A DNA stretch of 64,000 nt, taken from the NCBI RefSeq assembly GCF_003318255.1, contig NZ_QOCF01000004.1:1-64000 (forward strand), given 5' to 3'. Below are positions 33,811-42,120 of the stretch, piece after piece; the first letter of the stretch is position 1; every line of letters starts with the position of its first letter. The DNA comes from Ruegeria sp. A3M17 (GTDB lineage: Bacteria; Pseudomonadota; Alphaproteobacteria; Rhodobacterales; Rhodobacteraceae). The notes below the pieces were generated by a model. That model was not told the DNA's origin, did not search any database, and saw nothing but the letters and a program-made list of their open reading frames with translations. Both the position numbers and the translations under genes were made by a program.

Positions 33811-34959
33811 TTAAAGCGCAGCTTCGCTGCCCAGAACGGTCGTGAACTCGTTCGAGAACGTGCCGCCGTTGCCGTGGGCAATTGCAATATTCACATCGTC
33901 GATCTGACGATCGCCGCCGTCGCCCCGGATTTGGGTCGCAGCCTCGATCAGACAGAACAGGCCGTACATGCCGGGGTGTACGCAACTTAACCCGCCGCCA
34001 TTGGTATTTACCGGCAGCGAGCCACCCGGTGCGATGTTGCCATCGGCCACAAAGGCCCCGGCCTCGCCTTTTTTCACAAAGCCCATGTCCTCGAGGAACA
34101 GCAGCGTGTTGATCGTGAAGGCGTCATACAGCTCGACCACGTCAACGTCTTCGGTGGTGACGCCGGCCATCTCGAACGCGCGTTTCGAACTTTCGGTGGC
34201 ACAGGTAGTGGTCAGCGTGGCGGCCTGACTGATCTCGCGGTGGGAAATGGCGTTGCCGCCGCCCAGGAAATAGGCGGGCTTCTCTTGATAATCCTTTGCG
34301 CGGTCGGCCGAGGTAACGATGATCGCGGCCCCGCCATCCGACATCAGGCAACAATCCAGAACCGCCAGTGGATCGGCAACCATGGGCGAGTTCAGATACT
34401 CCTCCATGGTCAGGTCATCCTGCATTGTCGCATCGGGGTTCAGCTGAGCCCATTTTCGGGCCGAGATGGCGACATGGCCGAAATGCTCTTTGGGTACGTT
34501 GAACTCATGCATATAGCGTTGCGCGGTAAAGGCATATCCCGGCACCGGCACCATCGGTTCATAGGCGCGTTCCCATTGCGGGGTTTCGATCAGACCATTG
34601 AGGTCGCGCGCGGATTTAGCGTTCGAGCCGTAGCAGATCAGAACGTTTTTACACAGACCAGCCTGAATCGCCATGGTCGCCTCGACCAGATAGGACATGA
34701 AAGACGATCCGCCCACCATGTCCGAGTTCGCCCAGGTTGGTTTGATGCCCAGATACTCAGCGATCGAGAGGGTGGGGAAGAAGTGGTAGAAGGTGCCGCC
34801 ACAGACGCCGTCGATCTCGGACAGGTCCATACCTGCATCGGTCAGCGCGTTCTGCGTGGCTTTGGCGATCAGTTCCATTGGTGAGGTGTTGGGCGTTTTG
34901 CCCAGACCCCAATAGCCTTTGCCAACGATTGCGGATTTGCCGCGAAGTGAATGTGCCAT
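33811..34959 (-). CDS. Ltp2/SCP-x-type thiolase-like protein lacking the nucleophile Cys
   Basis: A 382-residue thiolase-fold protein. Where classical thiolases have the nucleophilic Cys it shows DMVGGSSFMSYLVEA, with no Cys. The C-terminal His motif is kept as LSCVHPGMYG. This pattern, with a DUF35 partner encoded 11 bases upstream, is that of Ltp2-type retro-aldolases from sterol side-chain degradation, which split tertiary 3-hydroxyacyl-CoA. It is annotated in relatives as acetyl-CoA acetyltransferase, but thiolysis seems unlikely. Last gene of ligase-ACAD-DUF35-thiolase. Confidence 0.85.
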   Translation of the reverse strand: MAHSLRGKSAIVGKGYWGLGKTPNTSPMELIAKATQNALTDAGMDLSEIDGVCGGTFYHFFPTLSIAEYLGIKPTWANSDMVGGSSFMSYLVEATMAIQAGLCKNVLICYGSNAKSARDLNGLIETPQWERAYEPMVPVPGYAFTAQRYMHEFNVPKEHFGHVAISARKWAQLNPDATMQDDLTMEEYLNSPMVADPLAVLDCCLMSDGGAAIIVTSADRAKDYQEKPAYFLGGGNAISHREISQAATLTTTCATESSKRAFEMAGVTTEDVDVVELYDAFTINTLLFLEDMGFVKKGEAGAFVADGNIAPGGSLPVNTNGGGLSCVHPGMYGLFCLIEAATQIRGDGGDRQIDDVNIAIAHGNGGTFSNEFTTVLGSEAAL

Positions 34960-34970
34960 GATTGAATTCC

Positions 34971-35384
34971 TTATTCCGCGGGCTTGAAGAACACGGCGGC
35001 TTCGCCGGATTTTGCGTTGGGTCCGAAGTCGGGGGTCATGACAACGGCCTGTACTTTCATACCGATGGTGATCGCTTCGTTGTCCACGTCGATGATGCGG
35101 CTGAACATGCGCGGGCCTTCATCCAGATCAATCAGCACGTTGTTGATGTCACCGCCGTATTTTGCCGGGCGCCGGATGATGGTCGAGGCAAAGACAGTGC
35201 CGCGGCCCGAGGCTTCGACCCATTCCAGATCGTCTGCTCCGGTGGTGGGGGACAGGGCGCGTGGGTAGAAGTTGTATTCACCCGTGGTTTTTGAGCGCTG
35301 GATCAGAAATTTCCCAGCGGCCAGGCCGGAACGGAATGCCGCGTCGGCCTGAGGGCTGGCTTCGGGAAGAGTAAAGTCAGTCAT
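34971..35384 (-). CDS. DUF35 OB-fold protein (acyl-CoA-associated), zinc ribbon lost
   Basis: A 137-residue partner protein. The OB-fold part is clear (DLEWVEASGRGTVFASTII, then VLIDLDEGPRMFSRI and IGMKVQAVVM). The N-terminal rubredoxin-like zinc ribbon normally carries four Cys, but here the segment reads GEYNFYPRALSPTTGADDLEW with no Cys. It therefore probably does not bind zinc. DUF35 proteins form complexes with thiolase-like or MaoC proteins. Start ATG at 35384, as the longer frame adds a Cys/Pro-rich stretch overlapping the ACAD gene. Confidence 0.85.
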   Translation of the reverse strand: MTDFTLPEASPQADAAFRSGLAAGKFLIQRSKTTGEYNFYPRALSPTTGADDLEWVEASGRGTVFASTIIRRPAKYGGDINNVLIDLDEGPRMFSRIIDVDNEAITIGMKVQAVVMTPDFGPNAKSGEAAVFFKPAE

Positions 35385-35400
35385 GTGTCGTCCTTGATGT

Positions 35401-37029
35401 TCACGCGGCAAAGATCGCCACAGAATGTGTGGGTTCTGGATTAAGGATGCGGTGCCGCAGCAAACCGGCTTCGGGCAGGATGCGCGCCCGGACATGGGCG
35501 GCAGTGGCGCGCAACAATTCGGGTTCCGGGGCGTTGTCCGCGGCGGCCTCGAGATCCGCCCAAACGCGACCAAAATATACCAGCCCGGTCAGGCGCATAT
35601 AGTCCGAGACCGACGGACCGATATCCATATAGCTTTGCATGGCTCGGGTTGCGGTTTTCCAGGCGTCGATCGCATCGGCCAACTCGATCGAGCTGGGGCC
35701 CGTTGAGGCCAAATCGGCAAAAGCCTGCGCTGCCGCACCGCCATTAGCGCGGATCGCGCGGCGGGCCACTCCGGTCGCCAAAACGCCGTTGGTGCCCTCG
35801 TAAATTGCCATGATGCGGCTGTCGCGCATGATCTGCTCAACGCGGTATTCCTTGCAGAATCCATAGCCGCCGTGGATTTGCACCGCCTGGCTTGAGGCCG
35901 CGTTGACTGCGTCGGTCGCGAAGGCCTTGCAGGTCGGAGTAAGGATATCCAGCAACCCCTGATCGGCGCCCAGGTCCATATCCACAAAGGTGCGATAAAC
36001 CATCGCCCGGCATCCCAGGGTGTAGGCGTAGATATCCAGCAACATCCGCTGAACGTCACCGTGTTTGGTGATCAGCGCCGAGCCTTCTGATGTTGTGCCC
36101 TGGCGCCGACCTGCGGCATGCAAACGCGAACGCTGAAAGGCCACGTCCATTTGGCCCACGGCCTGCAGGGCCACATCCAGACGCTCGGCATTCATCATAG
36201 TGAACATGGCGGCCAAACCCTGGCCTTCCTGGCCCAACAATTCGGCCTTTGCGCCGTCGAACGCCATCTGACAGGTGGGCGAGGCATGCATCCCCATCTT
36301 TTCTTCGATACGGACGGTTTGCACCTGATTGCGCATACCGTCCGGCAAAACGGCGGGGCAGGCAAACAGGCTCAGCCCCCGCACACCCGGCGCTGCGTCC
36401 GGAGTGCGGGCGAGCACCAGATGCAATACGTTGTCGGTATAGTCGTGGTCACCGCCCGAGATGAAGATTTTAGTGCCGCTGAGCACATAACCTTCGCCAT
36501 CGTGTGTAGCGGTTGTTTTGATCCGACCCAGATCTGACCCCGCATCCGGTTCGGTCAGGCACATCGATGCCATCCATTCGCCCGACACCAGCGGCGGCAA
36601 CAGCCGCGCCTTTTGATCGTCATTGCCCGAGGCATTCAGGGTTCGAATGCAGCCCTGCGCAAGACTCAGCACCATCTCATAGGAAATACACGCGCCAGCC
36701 AGCATATCCGCCAGAACCGCGCCCAGAATGTGCGGCAGTTCTTGCCCGCCATATTCTTCAGGCGCACAAAGGCCCGGCCAACCGGCATCGGCATAGCGTT
36801 TATAGGCGGCGACCATGCCTGGTGGCATCCGCACACGGCCATTTTCCAGACGCGCGCCTTGTTCCTCGCCGATCATGTCCAAAGGGGCAATCTCGGTATT
36901 GATGAAGCGACCCAATGCTGGGATTACGGCCTCGGCCAGATCGTCGCTCCAACCCGGCAGCCGCTCTGGCCGGCCAATATGCTTGAGGATAAATGCAATC
37001 TCGGCTTCAGAGGCGGTGTAGTCGATCAT
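35401..37029 (-). CDS. Acyl-CoA dehydrogenase (DmdC-like)
   Basis: A 542-residue FAD-dependent dehydrogenase of the same long subgroup as the one at 29100. MCLTEPDAGSDLGRIKT is the FAD-contact motif, FISGGDHDY the substrate-side loop, VQIHGGYGF and IMAIYEGTNGV (with the catalytic Glu) the C-terminal half. It should introduce a 2,3 double bond into the acyl-CoA formed by the ligase gene upstream, with which it overlaps by four bases (ATGA). Confidence 0.9.
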   Translation of the reverse strand: MIDYTASEAEIAFILKHIGRPERLPGWSDDLAEAVIPALGRFINTEIAPLDMIGEEQGARLENGRVRMPPGMVAAYKRYADAGWPGLCAPEEYGGQELPHILGAVLADMLAGACISYEMVLSLAQGCIRTLNASGNDDQKARLLPPLVSGEWMASMCLTEPDAGSDLGRIKTTATHDGEGYVLSGTKIFISGGDHDYTDNVLHLVLARTPDAAPGVRGLSLFACPAVLPDGMRNQVQTVRIEEKMGMHASPTCQMAFDGAKAELLGQEGQGLAAMFTMMNAERLDVALQAVGQMDVAFQRSRLHAAGRRQGTTSEGSALITKHGDVQRMLLDIYAYTLGCRAMVYRTFVDMDLGADQGLLDILTPTCKAFATDAVNAASSQAVQIHGGYGFCKEYRVEQIMRDSRIMAIYEGTNGVLATGVARRAIRANGGAAAQAFADLASTGPSSIELADAIDAWKTATRAMQSYMDIGPSVSDYMRLTGLVYFGRVWADLEAAADNAPEPELLRATAAHVRARILPEAGLLRHRILNPEPTHSVAIFAA

Positions 37030-38870
37030 GTGGCGGCCTTTCCTGATACGATCACATCCTCGGACCCTTCATACAATCCAGTGACCGCTTCAGCCCTAAG
37101 CTCTAGCGCAAGACGTTGATTGATATAGCCTTTGTCGGTGATTTCATTCTTTTCAATCGACGGGGCGTCACGTTCGATTCCAACGCGCTTCACGCGTGTA
37201 GCGCTGCCGGTTTGCCCGGCATTGTATGCAGCCAAACGTTCGGTGATGAAGGCGCGCACAGTCGGATCATCGGCGTAACCCGCCAATGTGCCGCCCTGTC
37301 CGGTCAGGGCTTTGCATTCATCTGCGTTCAGGAACAGCAGCGCACCAATTTCGGTCCGGTCATGGCCGGTAATGACGGCATCCGAGGCAATCGGGCTGAG
37401 GGCCTGCAACAACGCAACACGTAAGTTGCCCACTGCGACCCAAGTGCCGGTCATCAGTTTGAAGTTCTCAGAGATGCGGCCATCGAATACGATGCCCTTT
37501 GATGGATCATCTGGATCTTGCAGGCGACCCGCGTCGCCAGTCAGGAAGTACCCTTCCTCGTCAAACACCTCGGCGGTTTTTTCGACGTTGTTCAGATAAC
37601 CTGTTGTCACATGCGGTCCGCGGACCCGCATTTCCAGCTTGCCACCATTGGGCAGAAACTTCAGCTCGGATCCCGGACCCGGCACCCCGATGACGCCTGC
37701 CTTGTCGATGGGGAAGTGCACACAGGTGGCCATCATCGCCTCGGTCAGGCCCCAGGCGCTTACAAACGGGATTTTCTCGCCCCGTTCCTGCACGCCCAAT
37801 TGTTCCAAACCTTTCCAAAGATGGTCGGGTAGCCCCGCACCAGAGAAAAAGATCAGATCAAGCCGCTTGAAAAAAGCGTAGCGAAAGGCTGCGTCCTCGC
37901 GCAGGACCGGCAAAAGCATGTCAAAGCCGCGCGGGACGTTGAAGAACAGAGTGGGTGAAACGTCGCGCACGTTGCGAATTGTCTTTTCGATTTCACCGGG
38001 CACGGGTTTGCCATCATCGACATAGAAGCTGCCGCCGTTGCGCAGCATCATGTTGAAGTTGAAATTGCCGCCGAACGTATGGTTCCAGGGCAGCCAATCA
38101 ACCACGACAGGTGGGGCACTTTCCAGAAACGGCCAAATCTGCACCACGGCTTCTTGAGTGGCCAACATCATGCGCTGCGTTACGATGACGCCCTTGGGCA
38201 ACCCGGTTGAGCCAGAGGTGAACAGGATCTTGGCCAGCGTGTCATGGTCAATCGTGGCCCGCGCTTGGGCAATGGGTTCGCCAGCTGTGGCTTCCAGGGC
38301 GTGCTCAAAGGTCAGTGCGCCATTGTCCGACAGCTGTTCGATGCCTTCCGAGGCGAGAAACTCAAAAGCATGGGCAAAGCCCTTGGCGTCATCGGCATAG
38401 GCCATGCCGGGATTTGTGGTCCGGACGATATGGCGCAGTTTGGCCAGAGACTCGTCGAACAGAGAGTAAGGAACAGAAACCGGCACCACCGGAATGCCCA
38501 CATGCATAGCAGCCAGCATCAGCAAACCGTGCCGGACCGAATTGCCCGACAGAATCAAAAGCGGGCGGTCTTGACCCAGTCCCTTGTTCAGAAGAAACGC
38601 TGCCAGTGAGCGGGTTTGCGCCAAAGCCTCGGAATAGGTGACGCTGATCCATTCTCCGTCTGGCCCACGTTCGGCCAGGAACAGGCGATCGGGTGCTTCT
38701 TCCGCCCAACGTTCCAGATATTCGGAAACGCACTGTAAATCCATATTCAGCGGGTATGGGCTGCGCAAAACAAAGGCTCCATCGCCCAGGTCTTCACGCA
38801 ACACCTTTGAGGGCGCGAATTTTTGGATAGGCACTACGCCGTCTTCACTTTGCCGGGCTGAAATGCTCAT
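37026..38870 (-). CDS. Feruloyl-CoA-synthase-like acyl-CoA ligase
   Basis: A 614-residue adenylate-forming ligase. Motifs: FTSGSTGLPKGVIVTQ (P-loop), VSAWGLTEAMMATC, GYFLTGDAGRLQDPDD and RISENFKLMTGTWVAVGNLR. The last, a modified hinge with FKLMTGTWV, is typical of the feruloyl-CoA synthase subgroup. It activates an aromatic, cyclic or branched acid. The ATG at 38870 follows GGGAGAGGAAAG. First gene of a four-gene leftward operon; the promoter region shared with the SDR gene holds one TetR-type and one MarR-type operator. Confidence 0.88.
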   Translation of the reverse strand: MSISARQSEDGVVPIQKFAPSKVLREDLGDGAFVLRSPYPLNMDLQCVSEYLERWAEEAPDRLFLAERGPDGEWISVTYSEALAQTRSLAAFLLNKGLGQDRPLLILSGNSVRHGLLMLAAMHVGIPVVPVSVPYSLFDESLAKLRHIVRTTNPGMAYADDAKGFAHAFEFLASEGIEQLSDNGALTFEHALEATAGEPIAQARATIDHDTLAKILFTSGSTGLPKGVIVTQRMMLATQEAVVQIWPFLESAPPVVVDWLPWNHTFGGNFNFNMMLRNGGSFYVDDGKPVPGEIEKTIRNVRDVSPTLFFNVPRGFDMLLPVLREDAAFRYAFFKRLDLIFFSGAGLPDHLWKGLEQLGVQERGEKIPFVSAWGLTEAMMATCVHFPIDKAGVIGVPGPGSELKFLPNGGKLEMRVRGPHVTTGYLNNVEKTAEVFDEEGYFLTGDAGRLQDPDDPSKGIVFDGRISENFKLMTGTWVAVGNLRVALLQALSPIASDAVITGHDRTEIGALLFLNADECKALTGQGGTLAGYADDPTVRAFITERLAAYNAGQTGSATRVKRVGIERDAPSIEKNEITDKGYINQRLALELRAEAVTGLYEGSEDVIVSGKAAT

Positions 38871-38943
38871 CTTTCCTCTCCCTGTCATCTGGTCGCCATG
38901 GGCGCGACATGATGCATATTTTGAAAATCAGGCTATCCAAATA

Positions 38944-38961
38944 TTTGTTAGTATGCAAATG
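38944..38961. promoter_or_regulatory. MarR-type operator B (ligase / SDR divergent promoter)
   Basis: TTTGTTAGTATGCAAATG, 13 of 16 over the core to TTCGTTAGTATACGAA. It lies 74 bases upstream of the ligase start and next to the TetR-type site. Confidence 0.5.
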
Positions 38962-38963
38962 TA

Positions 38964-38981
38964 TTATTGACCGTTCACTAA
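38964..38981. promoter_or_regulatory. TetR-type operator 3 (ligase / SDR divergent promoter)
   Basis: TTATTGACCGTTCACTAA, two differences from TTAGTGAnCGnTCACTAA. It is 3 bases from MarR-type operator B, so two regulators may compete or cooperate here. Confidence 0.6.
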
Positions 38982-39086
38982 GTTCCGAATTAACGGGTAT
39001 GATGCATCAGGAAATCGCGCAAGACCGAAGCCTGATTTCGTTGCGTCGTTGCGTCATGGCGTTCGGGGCACACAGGGAGACATGAA

Positions 39087-39848
39087 ATGAGAATCGAAAA
39101 CGCATCCGCAATCGTGACTGGCGGTGCTTCGGGGTTGGGGTTTGCGACGGCCGAATATCTTGCATCATGCGGGGCGAAAGTGGCCCTGTTCGACTTGCCC
39201 GGCGACAAGCTGGACGAGGCCGCAAAGCAACTGGGGGCAATAGCCGCGCCTTGCGACGTCACCAATGAGGCCCAGGTTACTGCGGCGCTGGACACGGCCA
39301 TTGCCGCCAATGGTTTGCCCCGTATTGTCGTCAATTGCGCTGGCGTCACGCATGGCGAGCGGATTGTGGGGCGCAACGGCCCGGCGGCGTTGGACGGGTT
39401 CGCCAGAACGGTTCAGATCAACCTGATCGGCACCTTTAACGTCATGCGCCTGGCGGCTGAGCGGATCATGCTAAATGAACCGCTTAAGGATAACGAGCGG
39501 GGGATTATCATCAACACCGCGTCGGCGGCGGCTTTTGAGGGACAGATCGGGCAAGCGGCCTATTCTGCCTCGAAAGGTGGGGTGGCCAGCCTGACCTTGC
39601 CTGCGGCGCGGGAATTTGCGCGCTCGGGCGTTCGGGTCATGGCAATTGCGCCGGGTATCTTCTCGACCCCGATGATGGATTTGCTGCCGCAAGAGATTCA
39701 GGACAGTCTGGGTGCCAAGGTTCCCTTCCCGTCGCGCCTTGGACAGCCGGCTGAGTTTGCGCGCCTGGCAGGGCACATGATCGAAAACACTATGCTGAAC
39801 GGTGAATGCGTACGTCTGGACGGCGCTATCCGTCTGGAACCCAAGTAG
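39087..39848 (+). CDS. Short-chain dehydrogenase (3-hydroxyacyl-CoA dehydrogenase type 2-like)
   Basis: A 253-residue [18 protein letters not shown] is the cofactor loop, [13 protein letters not shown] the Asn-Ala-Gly motif, and the catalytic Ser-Tyr-Lys triad is in [10 protein letters not shown] and [15 protein letters not shown] after the second strand points to NAD. The long insert between Gly loop and active site (including [15 protein letters not shown]) resembles HSD10-type 3-hydroxyacyl-CoA dehydrogenases. It likely oxidises the hydroxyacyl-CoA made by the following crotonase. Divergent from the ligase operon. Confidence 0.88.
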   Translation: MRIENASAIVTGGASGLGFATAEYLASCGAKVALFDLPGDKLDEAAKQLGAIAAPCDVTNEAQVTAALDTAIAANGLPRIVVNCAGVTHGERIVGRNGPAALDGFARTVQINLIGTFNVMRLAAERIMLNEPLKDNERGIIINTASAAAFEGQIGQAAYSASKGGVASLTLPAAREFARSGVRVMAIAPGIFSTPMMDLLPQEIQDSLGAKVPFPSRLGQPAEFARLAGHMIENTMLNGECVRLDGAIRLEPK

Positions 39849-39857
39849 GGCTTTGCA

Positions 39858-40628
39858 ATGGAATACACACATATCACTCCAGAGACAGACGACCCGGTCG
39901 GTATCCTGACGCTGGACCGACCTGCCAAGTTTAATGCGATCAATCACGGGCTGCTGTTCGAGATCGAGCACTATTTCGACACCCTTCCCGATGAGATCGG
40001 CGCCGTTGTGATCCGCAGTTCCGGTCAGCATTTCTGTGCCGGGCTGGACCTGTTGGAACATTCGATGCGCGACGCCGCAGGGGCGATGCATGAATGCCGC
40101 CTGTGGCACCGGATTTTCGACAAAATCGAATACGGACGGGTTCCGGTTGTCGCCGCAATGAACGGTGGTGTTTTGGGCGGCGGGATGGAGCTGGCGATGA
40201 CCGCCCACATTCGGGTCTCGCAGCAAGATACGTTCTATGAACTGCCCGAAGGACGCCGCGCGATCTTTGTCGGCGGCGGCGCAACGGTACGTGTTGGCCG
40301 GATCATCGGGGCTAGCCGGATGATGGAGATGATGCTGACCGGTCGCCGTTATGACTCGGACGAAGGGTTGCAACTGGGGCTGGCGCATTATGTCGAGCCG
40401 GACGGAACCGTGTTCGACAAGGCGATGGAACTGGCCAAGCGCGTGACCGAGAATGCGCCGCTGTCAAACTACATGATGATGCAGGCGATCACGCGCATCA
40501 ATGACATGTCGGCCAGTGATGGCTTCTTTACCGAAAGTCTGGCGGCAGCAATTGCCCAATCCTCACCCGAAGCGAAGGCCGGGATGGAGGCGTTTCTGAA
40601 CAAGACGGGAAAGCGGGACAATCAGTAA
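39858..40628 (+). CDS. Crotonase-family enoyl-CoA hydratase
   Basis: A 256-residue crotonase. SSGQHFCAGLDLLEHS and AAMNGGVLGGGMELAMTAHI supply the oxyanion hole and the first catalytic Glu (GGGMELAM). The second Glu position lies in FYELPEGRRAIFVGGG and is displaced relative to standard hydratases, so lyase or hydrolase activity is possible. Starts 9 bases after the SDR stop. Together with ligase, ACAD, SDR and DUF35/thiolase-like proteins it completes one beta-oxidation-like cycle. Confidence 0.87.
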   Translation: MEYTHITPETDDPVGILTLDRPAKFNAINHGLLFEIEHYFDTLPDEIGAVVIRSSGQHFCAGLDLLEHSMRDAAGAMHECRLWHRIFDKIEYGRVPVVAAMNGGVLGGGMELAMTAHIRVSQQDTFYELPEGRRAIFVGGGATVRVGRIIGASRMMEMMLTGRRYDSDEGLQLGLAHYVEPDGTVFDKAMELAKRVTENAPLSNYMMMQAITRINDMSASDGFFTESLAAAIAQSSPEAKAGMEAFLNKTGKRDNQ

Positions 40629-40641
40629 GTCCCGAGACACG

Positions 40642-40676
40642 CGGGATCTGGTGTGAGAGCGTTTCACCAGATCCCG
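40642..40676. terminator. Bidirectional terminator-like hairpin
   Basis: CGGGATCTGGTG (40642-40653) and CACCAGATCCCG (40665-40676) form a perfect 12-bp stem between the convergent crotonase and ferredoxin reductase genes. No T-run, but position and strength support a shared transcription end. Confidence 0.6.
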
Positions 40677-40704
40677 GTGTAGGGCGGGGCAGAGCCCCGG
40701 TTGG

Positions 40705-41511
40705 TCAATCGACAAAGGCGCGTTCGACCACAAAAGTTGAAGGTTTGTTGTTCGCGCCTTCTTCCAGACCGAACCCTTCTAGCGCGGCCTTGGTATCCTG
40801 CAGCATCGCCATCGAGCCGCAAATCATTTCGCGATCTGTTTCAGGTGAGATTGGCGGCAGGTCCAAATCATCGAATACTTTGCCTGATGCCATAAGATCG
40901 GTGATCCGACCTTTGAACGGATAATCCTCACGCGTGAGGGTGCAGTAGTGCCGCAAATTCTGCGCCATCTCGCCCACCAACGGATCGGATTTGAGCGCCG
41001 CAACCAGTTCTTTGCCATAGTCCAGCTCGCCTTTTTCCCGACAGGTATGGGTCAGGATTACTTCGTCGAACTTCTCATAAGTTTCGGGGTCGCGGATCAG
41101 CGATGCAAAGGGCGCAATGCCGGTGCCGGTCGAAAACATCCAAAGCCGTTTACCCGGCAACAGCGCGTCATTGACCAGCGTGCCTGTGGGCTTTTTGCGC
41201 ATCAGAACCGTATCACCTTCGCGAATTTTCTGCAGGTGTTCGGTCAGCGGACCGTCGGGGACCTTGATCGAATAGAACTCGATCTCTTCGTCCCAACTAG
41301 GCGATGCGATGGAATAGGCGCGGCACACGGGTTTTTCTGCGTTCGGCAGGCCAATCATCACAAACTCACCTGACCGAAACCGGAAGGAAGCCGGGCGAGT
41401 GATGCGGAATTTGAACAGCCGGTCGGTATAATGCTTCACTTCGGTCACGGTTTGGGCGAACACGCCCGCCGGAATGGGGAATTCAGTTTTGGTCGTAGAA
41501 TCCAGCGACAT
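40705..41511 (-). CDS. fpr: Ferredoxin-NADP+ reductase
   Basis: A 268-residue FAD flavoprotein. RAYSIASPSWDEEIEFYSI has the RxYS FAD motif, WMFSTGTGIAPFASLIRDPE the NADPH phosphate loop (short: STGTGIAPFASL), MICGSMAML the nicotinamide-side Cys-Gly, and the terminus VERAFVD is that of bacterial Fpr. It passes electrons between NADPH and ferredoxin. It follows the ferredoxin gene by 9 bases, so the pair is a dedicated NADPH-to-ferredoxin chain, probably for the Hnr-like reductase (inference). Confidence 0.92.
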   Translation of the reverse strand: MSLDSTTKTEFPIPAGVFAQTVTEVKHYTDRLFKFRITRPASFRFRSGEFVMIGLPNAEKPVCRAYSIASPSWDEEIEFYSIKVPDGPLTEHLQKIREGDTVLMRKKPTGTLVNDALLPGKRLWMFSTGTGIAPFASLIRDPETYEKFDEVILTHTCREKGELDYGKELVAALKSDPLVGEMAQNLRHYCTLTREDYPFKGRITDLMASGKVFDDLDLPPISPETDREMICGSMAMLQDTKAALEGFGLEEGANNKPSTFVVERAFVD

Positions 41512-41520
41512 ATTAGTCTC

Positions 41521-41850
41521 CTATTCTGCCGGGGCTTCAGACAAGAACGCCAGCTTACCTTCTTTCCCGTTCCAGTCATCTGCGTCAGGCATCGGGTCTT
41601 TCTTTTCGGTGATGACGGGCCACGCCTCTGCGTATTTGCCGTTTAGTTCGACCCACGTCTCCATCCCGTCCTCGGTGTCCGGGCGGATTGCGTCGGCGGG
41701 GCATTCCGGTTCACACACGCCGCAGTCGATGCATTCGTCCGGATGGATGACCAGAGTATTTTCCCCTTCGTAGAAGCAATCCACGGGGCAAACCTCCACA
41801 CAATCGGTGAATTTGCAGTTGATGCAGTTTTCGGTGACGACGTAAGTCAT
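41521..41850 (-). CDS. fdxA: 7Fe ferredoxin FdxA
   Basis: A 109-residue ferredoxin with the FdxA pattern: Cys9, Cys17 and Cys50 around a 3Fe-4S cluster, Cys21, Cys40, Cys43 and Cys46 for the 4Fe-4S cluster ([17 protein letters not shown] and [11 protein letters not shown]). The ATG at 41850 gives the invariant [10 protein letters not shown] start; the longer frame reads through its promoter. The promoter shows TTGACA (41902-41907), a 17-base spacer and AATATT (41879-41884) with the MarR-type operator covering the -10 region. Low-potential carrier for a reductase. Confidence 0.93.
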   Translation of the reverse strand: MTYVVTENCINCKFTDCVEVCPVDCFYEGENTLVIHPDECIDCGVCEPECPADAIRPDTEDGMETWVELNGKYAEAWPVITEKKDPMPDADDWNGKEGKLAFLSEAPAE

Positions 41851-41859
41851 GGAGCGCCT

Positions 41860-41887
41860 ATTCGTTAGTATACGAACGAATATTCGT
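41860..41887. promoter_or_regulatory. MarR-type operator C (ferredoxin promoter), best-formed site
   Basis: 41860-41881 is a near-perfect 22-base palindrome with core CGTTAGTATACGAACG; 20 of 22 positions are symmetric. A second perfect palindrome ACGAATATTCGT (41876-41887) overlaps its right arm. The site covers the fdxA -10 element, which fits repression. Confidence 0.7.
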
Positions 41888-41964
41888 GAGAAATACCTGC
41901 CTGTCAATACGTTTCTGTACGAATGAAATATACCTGGGTCGGACTCTTGACCCAAATGTGAAAA

Positions 41965-41983
41965 AAGTTAGTGTACTAACGAA
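41965..41983. promoter_or_regulatory. MarR-type operator D (CoA-transferase promoter)
   Basis: AAGTTAGTGTACTAACGAA has inverted halves GTTAGT and ACTAAC around GT. It overlaps a plausible -10 (TAGTGT, 41969-41974) that is 16 bases after TTGACC (41947-41952), pointing rightward to the CoA transferase. Confidence 0.6.
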
Positions 41984-42120
41984 AATAATGTGCTTTGGCA
42001 GGGTGGTATGACAGACAATCTGGTTGTTGAAATATCGGGCTCATGCTGTTGGGCAACATGTAGGATTCGATCCCGGACGTAAACTGGCTGATCGCAACAG
42101 AGTTTTGAAAGGTTCAGACC

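Noticed and set aside
42008-42082. A 24-codon open frame (MTDNLVVEISGSCCW...) in the CoA-transferase leader
   Set aside because: It has a weak AGGGTGG upstream and could be a leader peptide, but no attenuator hairpin or family resemblance was seen.
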